Of a DNA stretch of 64,000 nucleotides, positions 49,868 through 60,287 are shown piece after piece. The position numbers and the translations under genes were made by a program. Source of the stretch: Mytilus trossulus (taxonomy: Eukaryota; Mollusca; Bivalvia; Mytilida; Mytilidae); assembly GCF_036588685.1 (NCBI RefSeq), contig NC_086378.1, forward strand, positions 72,123,127 to 72,187,126, in the 5' to 3' direction. Under the pieces are notes generated by a model that saw only the letters and a program-made list of their open reading frames with translations, was not told the origin of the DNA and did not search any database. Positions within the stretch are counted from its first letter, which is position 1, and each line of letters begins with the position of its first letter.

Positions 49868-52732
49868 CTGTAATACAAGTATAAACTTTTTAATAATATG
49901 ATAAAAATTCAAATAGTTTTTAACCAGTGTTTACAACATATGTGAAGATAACGAAATCAGACCATAAAGCTTGTTAAAAAGCTGTCCTATATGACATAAG
50001 TCAAAACAACTTGTGGAGAGTTGTCTCATTGGCAATCATGCCCCATCTTCTTCTTTTATATTCAAACGAGAAATACACTGGCTAAATTATTTTCAAAACA
50101 ATTAACGTAAAACAAATATGTAATGCAGGAAAAAAAATTACAACCACTAACTACAAGCTCCTTGATAGGAATACACAGGATGTGGCGGGGTTAAATATGT
50201 TTACTGGTGCCAAACCCATTCCTTAACCGTGGACAAAGAGGCAAAGAAAACAATCTTTTTAGAAATCTGTTGAAAATTTCTTGTCTCATTATATCGAAAC
50301 AAAACACACAAAAGACTACCCACAAAAGGACTTAAGGCATAGAGGACACATATCTCAAATTCGAGTCAAGCTCTAATTTTACGATATTAGTTAATGTTCT
50401 CATCAATGATCGAAAGATCAAAAGGAGGATTAAAGTTATAACGATAACAAGAAGCAAACACACATTCCGAACAGACAATGCTGTTTTTGTTGAAGACCGT
50501 ACTTTAACCTGTAATGGTTTACTTTTTACAAATTGCGATCTTGGATGGAGAGTTGTCTATTGTCACTCATACCATATCTTCTTATATCTAAGTAATAATT
50601 AAATCTATAAAGTTAATGAATAATTGATTACAATTTAACAAAATAGTTAACGAATATGCCTTGACAGTAAAACAAACCAATGAAATGTGTTGTTTTTTTA
50701 ATTAAAACTATAATAACAAAAACTTTCACTCGTTACTGTATTGTCAATACACAACCACTCACGGGCGAAATAGGGACGTTATAATCTGATGTTGCGCGTA
50801 GAGAAAGTGGCACAATCTCTGAACTGGATGAACCCTAGAAAGTTTAACAATACCAAAGGATTCCGTAGCTGGTCAGTTGTAAAACGCAATTTTGTCACTA
50901 TGTAAAATACCTTCATTAAGGAACATGTGGTGATAGAAAAAGACTCACCTTTGTGACTGTTGTACTGTAGTCGTCGTTTTTGCAACTACCACATTCGGTA
51001 GTGGATGCCTGAAATACAAGAAATTTGAAACAACGCTTTAGGTACCAAATGTATGATTTGTTATAGATCGACTCTGAATGTCTAGAGCTAAAATGAGTAA
51101 ACTCATCTATGTAAGTCATCAATTTATTCTTTAAATTTTGTACATTTTGCAAACCAGATTTCACGCATATTAAAAAAAAAATCGCATAATTTGAATCAAT
51201 TTTACATTATTATCTTTATCATTGGCTTTGTAGCCAGTGCATGCACGTGGACCACACATGACCAAGTGTACCATTAACTCTATGGCCAGTGCTCGTGATG
51301 AACTACAAATGACCGATGGAACAATTAAATCGGTAACCAGTGCTCGTGAATTATAAATGGCCAAAGATATCCTTAGGCTGATATCTGTAACATTAGTAGT
51401 TAGCTCGTCAGCAATTTGTTGTGCTTTGAAATGATTTTCTATTTGACTTTATTGCTCAGCAAAGCCCGAAACTATTTTGTTTTTTGTTTCAAGCACCACT
51501 CATGAGAAGTTATTAGTCTGTGCATGTGATACATGTAAATATATAAATATCTAGAACCAAAGCATTCGATTGTACATGTACCAGAATATCAAAAGCATTT
51601 CAACTCATTTATGCAAATGACTAAACTGCTTTTAATTTAAACGGAATGAGTTATTTTATTAGTCAAATTAGATACACATCTAAAATGGTTATATATGTTC
51701 AAAATATCAACTTGCTTAATTCAACCTCTTTTCTTAAATATCTCTTTGGTTGTGATTTGATCATAATGTGATGCTAGGACAATTTGACAATACTAGTAAA
51801 CATCGCGTTTTACATATGTTTGCGCCTGTCCCAAGTCAGGAGCCTCTGGCTTGTGCTAGACTTTCGTGTTCTTTTTCTCAATTTTTAGTTCATTTATATG
51901 TTTTTGAGTTTAGTATAAGGTTCATTTTCACTTAAATATAGCAGTATTTTTTGCTGTGATGAAGAAACATTGGGGACATTGGGCTTTTTCTGCTCTATGG
52001 TCGGATTGTTGTCTTTTTGACAGATTCCCCATTTCTATTCCCATCTTCCTATGTTTTTTTACTCCATTGAACAGGCCATAACACCAAACACACACCAGCA
52101 ATCTAGACTGTTATAGGGGAATACTTAAAGTATACTTACATTTATATTAATCTTAGGTTCTGTAATTGATTTCATTGTTTTGAAGTCAAGGTAAAGTCTT
52201 CTTTCTTGCGTGTGATGCCAATTGGTCAATTCTGAGTAGGAAACTGGTAATTGGATAATTAAATTATTTTTTTATGACATTTTACCTTGTATTACAAAGA
52301 CATCTACGTAACGTTTTTGACAGTTAAAAGTAAATTACAGCATGCATTGTATAATAGCATGTTTATGTTTCACCCCCAAAAATAAAAAAAATTGACAGGA
52401 TAAAAGGTTTTCATTTATAAGAAGAGATGTGATATTATGTAATATTGTTATAAAAACATTTGCCGAAAGTAACACAAACATGTGGTTTTCAAATTGAAAT
52501 TAAACAAAAAAAATTGTTTTACATCCATTATTTTTCACATAAGAACCACTTTAGATCCACGTCAAGTAAATTTTAACATTTAATTTTTTCCGGACCCAAA
52601 ACGCACTTTTTTACATTTTGGTTAATTCCTAATTTAAGATAATAACATACCCTTTTCTCTGAGCAGAAGACATATGGCCATCCCTGAAAAAACTGCCATG
52701 TAAATTTTAATTCGACAGCGACACATCTTCAT
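48791..52732 (-). CDS. Carbohydrate sulfotransferase, HNK-1ST/CHST8-14 family, four-exon gene
   Basis: The predicted enzyme is Golgi-resident and transfers sulfate from PAPS to a sugar hydroxyl of a glycan, such as chondroitin/dermatan or N-glycan GalNAc. The exact acceptor cannot be read from sequence. Exons are 52732-52651, 52231-52140, 51008-50949 and 49867-48791. All junctions are GT-AG and phases match (1, 0, 0), giving 436 residues; family members are usually about 340-430. Residues 1-9 (MKMCRCRIK) form a short cytosolic tail and about 10-24 a membrane anchor. Residues 28-100 form a stem. The 5'-PAPS-binding loop IQKAASTFWKRI lies near 134-145 and the 3'-phosphate motif FVRDPYNRLFSGY near 178-190. 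The family signature EHCAPC...DYIGKMET lies near 253-270, and LLFGYE is close to the C-terminus. An in-frame upstream ATG at 52768 would add 12 residues. No frameshift or stop is seen, so the gene appears intact. Confidence 0.87.
50011..50065 (+). repeat. 3'-end fragment of a common mytilid interspersed repeat (intron 3)
   Basis: The sequence ttgtggagagttgtctcatt, followed by ggcaatcatgccccatcttc, matches the 3' tail of the repeat seen more fully at 63,650-63,960. It lies in intron 3 of the sulfotransferase, antisense to it. Confidence 0.6.
50541..50588 (+). repeat. Second, diverged tail fragment of the same repeat (intron 3)
   Basis: It contains gagagttgtctattgtcact and cataccatatcttcttatat, a decayed copy of the motif at 50011 and 63910. 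Confidence 0.5.
50949..51008 (-). CDS. Sulfotransferase exon 3: 60-bp stem exon
   Basis: It is flanked by TTTCTTGTATTTCAG|G and AAAG|GTGAGT, both strong splice sites. It encodes exactly 20 codons in phase 0, beginning ASTTECGSCK and joining exon 4 in frame. Two cysteines are present. Longer ORFs overlapping this site read into the introns and are not the real boundaries. Confidence 0.72.
51228..51365. repeat. Three-copy minisatellite, 51-52 bp period (intron 2)
   Basis: The core ccagtg occurs at 51234, 51286 and 51337, the last two as ccagtgctcgtga. Each is followed by a related segment ending in atgacc or atggcc. It lies in sulfotransferase intron 2. A 64-codon minus-strand ORF over it comes from the repeat. 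Confidence 0.6.
51810..52055 (+). repeat. Mytilid interspersed repeat (intron 2)
   Basis: It begins near cctgtcccaagtcaggagcc and ends near ttgacagattccccatttct. Both ends are hallmarks of a repeat I recognise as widespread in mussels. It shares its cccaagt(c/t)aggagcct motif with the copy at 63,670. Class (SINE-like or LINE 3' end) cannot be decided here. Confidence 0.6.
52140..52231 (-). CDS. Sulfotransferase exon 2: stem region
   Basis: The acceptor is TTTCCTACTCAG|AATTG and the donor AAT|GTAAGT, a near-ideal site. The first two bases complete a Glu codon with the last base of exon 1, and 30 codons follow without a stop, ending phase 0. The peptide (for example TQERRLYLDF) is polar and charged, as expected for a luminal stem. 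Short stem exons are poorly conserved, so support is from phase and splice sites only. Confidence 0.68.
52651..52732 (-). CDS. Sulfotransferase exon 1: start codon, cytosolic tail and membrane anchor
   Basis: It encodes 27 residues plus one base. A basic N-terminus (MKMCRCRIK) is followed by the hydrophobic run IYMAVFSGMAICLLL and then charged REK, typical of a type II Golgi signal anchor. The donor is AAAGG|GTATGT. The intron to exon 2 is 419 bp. I chose the ATG at 52732 because it sits close to the anchor; an in-frame ATG at 52768 is also possible. Confidence 0.72.
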
Positions 52733-52768
52733 CTTTTGTTGATTTACGACATTAACAGTATATTGCAT

Positions 52769-53329
52769 TTTAGATCGCTTTGTTTACATGATTGTGTTTG
52801 ATAAATATTGAATAATGCATATGCCATTTATATTATATTAATATTTAAGGCCATACAGAGGAAATTATCTTCAACATACTATAAATTGTGAAAAAGTCGT
52901 TACTACTAATAAGTCTGTATTTTAAAACTGACGTAGTTTAAAATGAAAAAAAACCCGCCTTATTTTATAAAGTACTTCCGAAGTCTTGTCTCTTGATTTA
53001 CCCTAATAAAGAACCCACAATCTAGAAAGCCAAAGATGTATTAAATATTTGACTAGCAAAGAAGTTATGTGTTCAAAGAAGGGACATACAAAAATAGTAA
53101 AAATAATGTAACAGTTGTTATATTCTCAAAGTATGAAAAAAGTTACAACATATCTTACTTAAATTTAAATTGATTCCGTTTACTTTTAATAAATCACCGA
53201 TAACTTTAAAGTATTAAAGTACTAGTGTTAAAACAAAATGAACCATTCATTAAGCATCTTTTAAATCATTTTCCTTACGCAGGATTTTTGATTGATTGGG
53301 AATTTCGGTATTTAGTATTTTTATTTAAT
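52769..53329. other. 5' flank of the sulfotransferase gene
   Basis: AT-rich upstream sequence. I could not identify a TATA box, initiator or CpG island with confidence, nor any other gene. Confidence 0.5.
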
Positions 53330-53800
53330 GTGTTCTGTTTTGTTCCGATTGACTAGTTATATCTGATGAATGCCATCAGTGGAGCAGAAAATGGTTACCC
53401 TTTCGGAGCACTCGAGTTCTCCGGGTTTTAATTTAATTCGTCTTGTACATTTTCAAGTTTTAACTGTTGTGTTTAATTGACAGCTTTTTTGTGTAAATTT
53501 TCTTTTTTGTTGTCGTTCAAATTTTTACTATCAACTTTTGATTTGTTATTTCCTCTTTGTTTATGTTCTTTAATTTCATACGACTGTCATACAAGTGAGA
53601 GGTTTAGCTAGCTATAAAACCAGGTTTAATCCACCATTTTCTACACATGGACATGCCTGTCAGGGATATGTCAGTTGTTGTCCATTCGTTTGATGTGTTA
53701 GAGCGTTTTATTTTGCCAGTTGATTAGGGACTTTCTATTTTGAATTTTCTCGGAGTTCAGTATTTTTTGTGATTTTCCTTTTTTCTCCTTTATCCTCAAT
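53330..53800 (+). repeat. Mytilid interspersed repeat, about 470 bp
   Basis: Recognisable segments are ctttcggagcactcgagttc near 53401, gaggtttagctagctataaa near 53600 and gttgtccattcgtttgatgt near 53677, ending after ctcggagttcagtatttttt. They occur in the order I know from mussel genomes. No ORF is retained. Confidence 0.62.
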
Positions 53801-55585
53801 TGTCATCAAAATGCAAAATTACTGAATTTCGAAAAGTTATATAGTCCATACTATAGGGGGGGGGGGAAGTAACAAAATGACAATTTGTGCCAAATGTTGA
53901 ATTTCTTAATCTAAAACCGCCTAAGGAAACTGAAAATACAATACTTGAGGTCTAACTATTATAGTCATTTGTTCGTAATCTTTATTGATTGACTTTGAAA
54001 TAACACAGACTGCTTACGGATTGATATGCAAACATATGGTTCAGATAAATACAAAATGTCTTTTTAAGGAATATTTCTGTACATAAAACTGACGTAATGC
54101 AAAGAGGGCTTTGACGCATGTTTTCTGCATGAACTGAAAAAAAAGGTTATTTTACAATTGATTTTTGTGTATGACTAATAAAACGTTGACTTAACAGCAA
54201 ACATTATTTAGCAATCTTAACTTATGCAACGTTCAATGATCATAAGTTATATCAGAAAATGATTTCAAGGTTAGCATTAGCGAGTTGTTTTTTAGTGACA
54301 ATAAAAGTTATCTATCATAACTCTTTGTCAGTTGAATGTCTTAATAATTGAATTGGATGTTAAACAAAATGAAATAGTTATTGGAAGATAAACAAAAACA
54401 AATCAATCACTGCATAGTTGAATCTGTTTTAAAACAACTTATTAGATGTATTTATATATGCATATTTGTATGAAAACCCTTTTGTTATTCAATGTAAAAT
54501 AATCCGTTTACACAGTAAAATGCATTTTATAATGTAACATACTTTGAGTAGATAAACGTTGTGCTTTGAAGTGAAAGTCTTATAGCAATATACATGTAAT
54601 GTGTAACTTCTGAGGCATTTATATCATTAAAGGGGCATAAGCTGTCAAATTCATGTTCCCCGATTAGAACTAAATTCTGATATAAGATTTACAACATACT
54701 AAAACGGGCCATAATTGTATATTGGCAAATGGGCTAATACGGTTTACTTCCGGTTTTTAATTTCTTATAATCATTTAATAAAAGTGTTATGAACTGGTTG
54801 TTTCTGTATTGTCACTAGTATAGATTCTCGGTCAGACAAACGAGGACTGCCGACAGCCATATAAATCTATAAAAACAACAATACTCATAAAAAGACAGAC
54901 ATGTACGTGTAATAATATAATAACAATTTTTCTTGATCTGTTTGATATCATGATATAGAATTAAAAATGTGTATATCATTCTTATACTATTTTTACAGAT
55001 TTTGTAGGGTAATTTTCCTTGGGCCCCCTTATTTCACCTAACAAGACAGACATTCTTTTTCTATTAATGAATGGACTGCATGCTGAACACATGTGCAACC
55101 CATCTCCACGAAAGATCAAAACAATGTTTGCACGAATAAAAATGCACATGAGGTTGAATTATTGACTTGCAATCAAATAATACATGATGAGTGATGTTAT
55201 TTTTTTTTTTTTATCTTTTTTTGACGAAAATGAACCATACTATATATATAGATATATAATTGAAACAAAAAAACTATCATAGTTATTTGATTTTTTTGTC
55301 TAATTCATCACTAATGCCCCATTTACGGCTCGATTTAAGTAACCATTTGATTCACGAATTCCGTGAACAATACAGCAGTGTCTAAATATTTAATTATAAA
55401 TTAGCAAAACTTCACGATGACACTCAATGTGTATGAAAAAATAATTTAAGAAACTCCATCTGGCAATCTTTACCATAGATTTTAGCTATTTTTAGGGTTT
55501 TTTTGGTTATATAGCGCCTAACGTTTTAATGTATTTATATAACTCTTTCTTAAAAATGTTTAACTTTTCAAAGCTTTCCAGATGA
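53801..55585. other. Intergenic AT-rich DNA
   Basis: No gene recognised. It contains a G10 run near 53857 and a T-rich run near 55199. A segment from about 54,630 (aggggcataagctgtcaaat) may be a degenerate interspersed repeat. Confidence 0.5.
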
Positions 55586-55589
55586 AAAT

Positions 55590-55850
55590 AAATATAGAAA
55601 CGCGTTTTTAGGTATATAAATAGCAAATGGCAAATACACGTATGTCATGCCATGTTCAGAACGAGAATAAATCAACAATACATACAATAGGTACAATGTA
55701 GGGATGAAGGTCAGTGAAATTTCGACTGCCACTTGAAAATGAGTGTATATTGGATAGTGATAGAAACTTACGGACCCCTCATTGAGTTGTTTCAAAGGTT
55801 CTAACGTGCAGAGAGCGTGGCACTTACCCTACGCGAGATTTATCATTCAA
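55590..55850 (-). repeat. Mytilid interspersed repeat on the minus strand
   Basis: Read on the minus strand it contains ctcgttctgaacatggcatg and ggtccgtaagtttctatcac, both typical of a mussel repeat. A 75-codon ORF (55568-55795) lies wholly inside it and is judged repeat-derived. Several GTAAGT sequences on this strand therefore cannot be used as gene evidence. Confidence 0.5.
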
Positions 55851-56139
55851 AATCTAATATAACCGGATGGGGCTGCGAACTTGATATAAATCACTTACGA
55901 GAATAAATCTGAGTCTTATTTATTTCATGAGAAAAAACTTAATGTTAATCATTGAAATGCTTCCTTAGACAACTCAGTAATATATTTTTCTATCTTTATT
56001 GTCGTAAAGCATAAGTACAGCTTGTGACAAACAAAATACAAATTACATAAAACATAAAATATACAATACATTTTACAGCAGTTAGCTAATTCAAATTAAG
56101 TAGTCATTAACATTTTGGAAAATAGTGTTCAAATATTTT

Positions 56140-56340
56140 TTAATAGAACATTTCACCCATATCTTGAGTTTTCCCCATCTCTTCGATAGCCCGAATTTCT
56201 ATACGAATTCCTTCTCGCTCCTCCACTGCCATCAGATTTTTTATGATTACGATAGGTTCTGATGGTGAATATTGTTTACGTCCGTATCCACGATCATATC
56301 CATATCTCCTCGACCTTTTGACTCTTCGCTTTATCAAATC
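56140..56340 (-). CDS. Candidate terminal exon, Arg/Tyr/Gly-rich, unknown protein
   Basis: A good acceptor on the minus strand (TTTTTATGTTGCAG|GATTTG) opens a frame of 66 codons ending in TAA. A polyadenylation-like AATAAA lies about 140 bases downstream (56000-55995). The N-terminal half is basic and Tyr/Gly-rich (RRYGYDRGYGRKQYS). The C-terminal half in this frame reads quite differently. In another frame the second half reads RRNSYRNSGYRRDG and stops at 56155-56153, which matches the composition of the first half better. This suggests a 1-nt frameshift, an error or a decayed gene. No upstream exon could be traced and no family recognised. Confidence 0.35.
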   Translation of the reverse strand, partial: DLIKRRVKRSRRYGYDRGYGRKQYSPSEPIVIIKNLMAVEEREGIRIEIRAIEEMGKTQDMGEMFY

Positions 56341-56453
56341 CTGCAACATAAAAATGATCTATTTTCAATTGAAATGCATAAAAATCAGTGTTTGTGCATT
56401 AATTAATTCATTTGACCTACCATACTGAGAGTTTGTTAAATATTAAATATCTT

Positions 56454-56715
56454 TTACAGCCGATTTGAATGAGTGTGCAAGCAAATGTAATATCTTTGTT
56501 AAGCTTGGTTGCTAGCTGAACCGTTAAGTTATGTAAACTACCCTCCACTAAAAGTAGACTAGTCTGACAGATAACCAATTTATCTGTATGTAGGACAATG
56601 CTACTTCGAAAGGAGGGTAGTATACCTCGCCTAACAATGACTTCACGGTTCAGCTAGCAAGCAAGCTAACCAAAGATATTACCTTTAACTACACACTCAT
56701 TGAAATCGGCTGTAA
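56454..56715. mobile_element. Foldback/MITE-like element, near-complete 262-bp palindrome
   Basis: The left arm starts ttacagccgatttgaatgag and the reverse complement of the right arm starts ttacagccgatttcaatgag. Arms of about 90 bp share long matching blocks, including ttgctagctgaaccgt. The inner part continues as ctaccctcc/ggagggtag and gacagata/tatctgt. The whole element could fold into one long hairpin. No ORF and no clear target duplication are seen. It lies just upstream (minus-strand sense) of the candidate exon at 56,340. Confidence 0.75.
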
Positions 56716-57080
56716 TTCACAGAACAATCATAATTTACGGGGATGTTTAAAATGAATTGTTATATATGGCACAGAACGTTAATATTTCGTAAAAAGTATG
56801 TTTTATCTGAATTGTTTGAGTAACTACCTAATTGATAAAGCATTAATTGTACTAAATTTTCCCGCTTGTGTCTTCGGGGTTTTAGGCAGATTCAGATTCT
56901 ATAATTTATAAGAGTCTTACAAAATAGAAATAAAAGAGTGATACATATAATACAATCATCATAATATATACATTGAATAAAATTAGGCAAGAGAGCTTGT
57001 TACAACGAAATTTTATTACCGGTATGTACTAGATTATTTTTTTTATTCTTATTAATTTTTCTTATATAGGTTAAATATAA
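56716..57080. other. Intergenic AT-rich DNA
   Basis: Nothing recognised apart from T-rich runs near 57,035-57,060. Confidence 0.5.
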
Positions 57081-58543
57081 GAAAGCCCACTGGATGACAA
57101 TATTTCACCAAAAATTATAAAATTGGCACAGCCAGTAATATCAAATACTATTAATATTTTAGTTAATAAATCAATTGAAAGCTCGATTTTTACTTAAATT
57201 GGAAGCAAACAGTCTGTCCAAAAATCCTCTAAAATTATTAAAAAGTTTTTCAGAAAACAGAAAACAACGCATTGAAATTGGAAGTTCTTACAGTGAATGG
57301 GATCGTATGTTTAAAGGCTTACCACAAGGGTAAATTCTTGGTCCAGTTATTTGCAATGTCTTCATAAATGACATATTTCATTTTGTACAAAAAAGCACCA
57401 TTCATAATTATGCTGATGACAACACTGTATCATATAGTGATCACAATTTAGATAAAGTTGTTGAAAGTTTAGAATCTGATAGTTTAAAACTAATAAACTG
57501 ATTTTCTATATAAATTTAATGAAGGCTTGACAAATTCCAGGCTATACCCATTGGAACAAAAACAATTAAACATGATTTGATATTTGATTTATATGGAAAC
57601 CAAATTTCTTTTGAAGAAAATGTTAAACTTCTTGGAATATCAATAAATTGGGACTGAAACTTTAACAAACATATATCTGAAATATGTAAAAATATATCAA
57701 GACAATTAAATGTTCTAAAACGTATGGGTAGATATTTAAACAGACTAGGTAGGTTAACAGCAAACTACTCATTCATTCTTTCGAATGTTAACTATTGTCC
57801 AGTAATTTGTCACTACTGTAGTGATAAAAGTCTTTTTAAATGGAAAAATTTCAAGAAAGACCTTTAATATTCATGTATGAAGATTATGATAGTCCTTACG
57901 AAAAACTACTAGAAAAATCTAAATTACCATCTTTAAAAATAAGAAGAATAAAAACAATTGCAATAGGAACATTTAAAATAATTCACAAAAAAAGTCCGAG
58001 CTACTTCCATGATTTTATGATTGATATAAAAATTAATAAGTATGATTTAAGATCCAAGGATACTCCCAAAAGTTTGAACTATTAAGTATGGCTTAAGATC
58101 GTTTCCCTATAATGCTGCACAAATCTGGAATGAGCTACCGAACCATTGTCGAATGGAAACATCTTTCGAACAATTCAAAACTTGGTACAAATACATGGGA
58201 TCCAAGTAACAGCTCATGCCAGTGCAGTGCATGAATATAGTGTTTATGCATGTTTTATTTTACTTTTTCTTTGTGTGACTATATGATTTGTGCAATTTTA
58301 TTATTTATGTTTTAAGTGTACGATGCTTTTAACTTATAGATGTCATTTATGGTATCTTACTATGCATTATATGTTTTAAATTGTGTATTTTCGTGACTTT
58401 TGTATGTGTGTAAGTTGTATTGTATTGTGTGTGTGTATTATATTTGTTATTAAGTCGATTTGAAAAGCTACCTAGAGCTTGTGTTTGTGTAATTTATTGA
58501 ATATTGACTCTAAAAAAAAAACTTTGAATCTTGAATCTTGAAT
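57081..58543 (+). mobile_element. 5'-truncated non-LTR retrotransposon (LINE), CR1/L2-like
   Basis: It contains a reverse-transcriptase remnant, an AT-rich 3' UTR and a 3' terminus made of ttgaatc repeats (58524-58542). The RT palm and C-terminal regions and the short-repeat tail are typical of CR1/L2-group elements; the clade is inferred, not tested. The 5' half (endonuclease and N-terminal RT) is missing. No target duplication was identified. Confidence 0.82.
57087..58209 (+). pseudogene. Reverse transcriptase remnant of the LINE, broken by stops, frameshifts and a deletion
   Basis: Successive fragments match the expected order of a LINE reverse transcriptase. They are DNISPKIIKLAQPV (from about 57096), RKQRIEIGSSYSEWDRMFKG before LPQG, then ILGPVICNVFINDIF, then the catalytic YADD box at 57409-57420. 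Later come the thumb-like segment (GISINWD, HISEICKNISRQLNVLKRMG), YEKLLEKSKLPSLKIRR near 57898, and WNELPNHCR before the final stop at 58209. Breaks visible are TAA at 57331 in place of the Ser/Ile position after PQG, TGA in place of Trp codons near 57499 and 57656, frame changes between blocks, and loss of the region between the first two fragments. It cannot encode an active enzyme. Confidence 0.88.
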
Positions 58544-59460
58544 AAACTGTTCAAGCATATTTCCACATTCTTTATAAAAATGAGATCTAAAACCATGATT
58601 TTGTATATCTAACAAGTGAATCAATCGAGAAAGAACTATCCTCCTTTGTTAAGGTGTTGTCGTATGATGTCAAAATAACTAGGCAAATGCAAATGTAATT
58701 CCTGAATACGAAGAGTTCCGAAAGTCCAAACTGAATTCTTCTTTAAATGATCTCCATCTGATCTGATGGTATTTTTGCAATTCTTTATATATAACTATGA
58801 TTTTTTTTTTTACTATATTTAAGGAGAAGCTTGGTGCAGACATAATAATTTCAAAAGGCTTTTAAAAAAGAGCCGATATTGTAATAATAAAAGCAAATTG
58901 AACGAAAGCAAATCTGACAGAAATATTTTGTCCGATGGGAGAACAAAGAAATGAGGATTTTGAAAATTAATACAACAGAATGTATGGTTTGAACAGTCAT
59001 ATTTCCCAGTCACAAGATATCTTTAAAGTACAGATGATTATTAAGAAAAAACCAATTTTCCTGTTTTAAATATCTCCCGTCTTTTTACCATGTCAGTGTA
59101 TCCATAATCATAACCCTTCAGAATGTAAAAATAAAGATTGTTACGTTTGCCAATTAAACAGCTACATATATCCACTAAGTTTGTATTATATTCTATTTAT
59201 TCTGTTCGACCTTTTTGCATAGAGTCCTTCTGATGAAGATGAAACAAGATAACCAGTTTTATTTGCTAATTGAAAATTAAGCGGAATAAAATAATTTAAG
59301 ACAGCAGAGAAGATAATTCTGTTAAATTGGTTATTACTAACCGACTTAAATAAAAGAGTGAGCTATTATTACTGTAAATGTATAATGTCTCTAGTCTGGT
59401 CAAAGGGTCAGAGTGTCCTAATTAATTAAACGATAAATTGTTGAAATTAGATAACTTGTT
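58544..59460. other. Intergenic AT-rich DNA
   Basis: No gene or repeat recognised. A 64-codon minus-strand ORF (58819-59013) is not supported. Confidence 0.5.
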
Positions 59461-59462
59461 TT

Positions 59463-59556
59463 CACGTGCAGAGAAATTTCTTTTATGACCAATGCATGAC
59501 CGGATATCATCTTTCTTATTGGTCAATGGCATTGCGGGTCAGCACGAGTTCACGTG
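59463..59556. promoter_or_regulatory. Possible regulatory cluster: two CACGTG E-boxes around CCAAT motifs
   Basis: CACGTG occurs at 59463-59468 and 59551-59556. Between them are CCAAT at 59489-59493 and, in the opposite orientation, ATTGG at 59518-59522. A 70-codon hydrophobic ORF follows (59560-59772), with a GT dinucleotide after ttcag near 59708 that could be a donor. I cannot link either to a gene. Confidence 0.22.
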
Positions 59557-60287
59557 TAAGTGCATTGTGATCACTTCCTTTTATCATCAGCATTTGATGT
59601 GTTAACTTGTGATTATTATCAAACAATTTGTTCAAAATTATATGTGATTTTGTTTTTTATTTTATGGATAATTTTGGACTGGAGTGATTTCATTTTAGCT
59701 ATTTCAGGTAAAAACGAACTGTACTTTTATTTTATACTTTTATTTTTAAGCTATTCTATGCTTACATTTTGAACAAACGTACAGTTAATTTTTTTTTAAC
59801 CGTCCTTTCATTCGGATAAAACTCACTATTTAGATGTATGCCAAACATGAGCAGTTGGTCAAATTCATTTCTTTGTCAAAGAGATATTAGGTCAATTTGA
59901 TTTTCATGTGGGTGGCGACACTATGCGTTTGCGATCAAAATGTAATTATTTATCATTTATCTGATGATTAACCTGATTGTAATTTTACAGTTACTGCATC
60001 CTTTACAGCATCACAATGTTTGCAGAACGTATATCCGCCTTATATATTTGTAGATACATGATTTGTTTAAATTTTACTACAATTAAAAATTGGATTATTG
60101 CATAACGATAATAATACCATACATGATAGAATGCAAAGTTATACACTTATAATTTATATGATGTTTTAAACGGTTTCATACATTTTAAGTACACTTATAT
60201 GAAAGAGCAAGACAGTTTAAGTATTAATGCTAAGCTATTGTGTTACAAACCCTTTTGACTTACTTGTTTGGGTAAGGTTGGAGTTAT
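59557..60287. other. Intergenic AT-rich DNA with one short hydrophobic ORF
   Basis: The ORF at 59560-59772 (+) contains the hydrophobic run KLYVILFFILWIILDW. It could be a membrane-anchor exon or chance in T-rich DNA. Nothing else is recognised. Confidence 0.3.

Noticed and set aside
49868-49912. ATG at 49,912 as the sulfotransferase start
   Set aside because: A consensus 3' splice site at 49,868 and in-frame upstream exons show these 15 codons are intronic.
50779-51164. Two minus-strand ORFs of 68 and 82 codons as separate genes
   Set aside because: The longer one overlaps the 60-bp exon 3 and reads through its splice sites; the other lies in intron 3.
55568-55795. 75-codon minus-strand ORF as a small membrane protein
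   Set aside because: It lies inside a recognisable interspersed repeat.
57840-58085. 81-codon ORF as an independent gene
   Set aside because: It is the C-terminal reverse-transcriptase fragment of the LINE and is continued after a stop by more LINE sequence.
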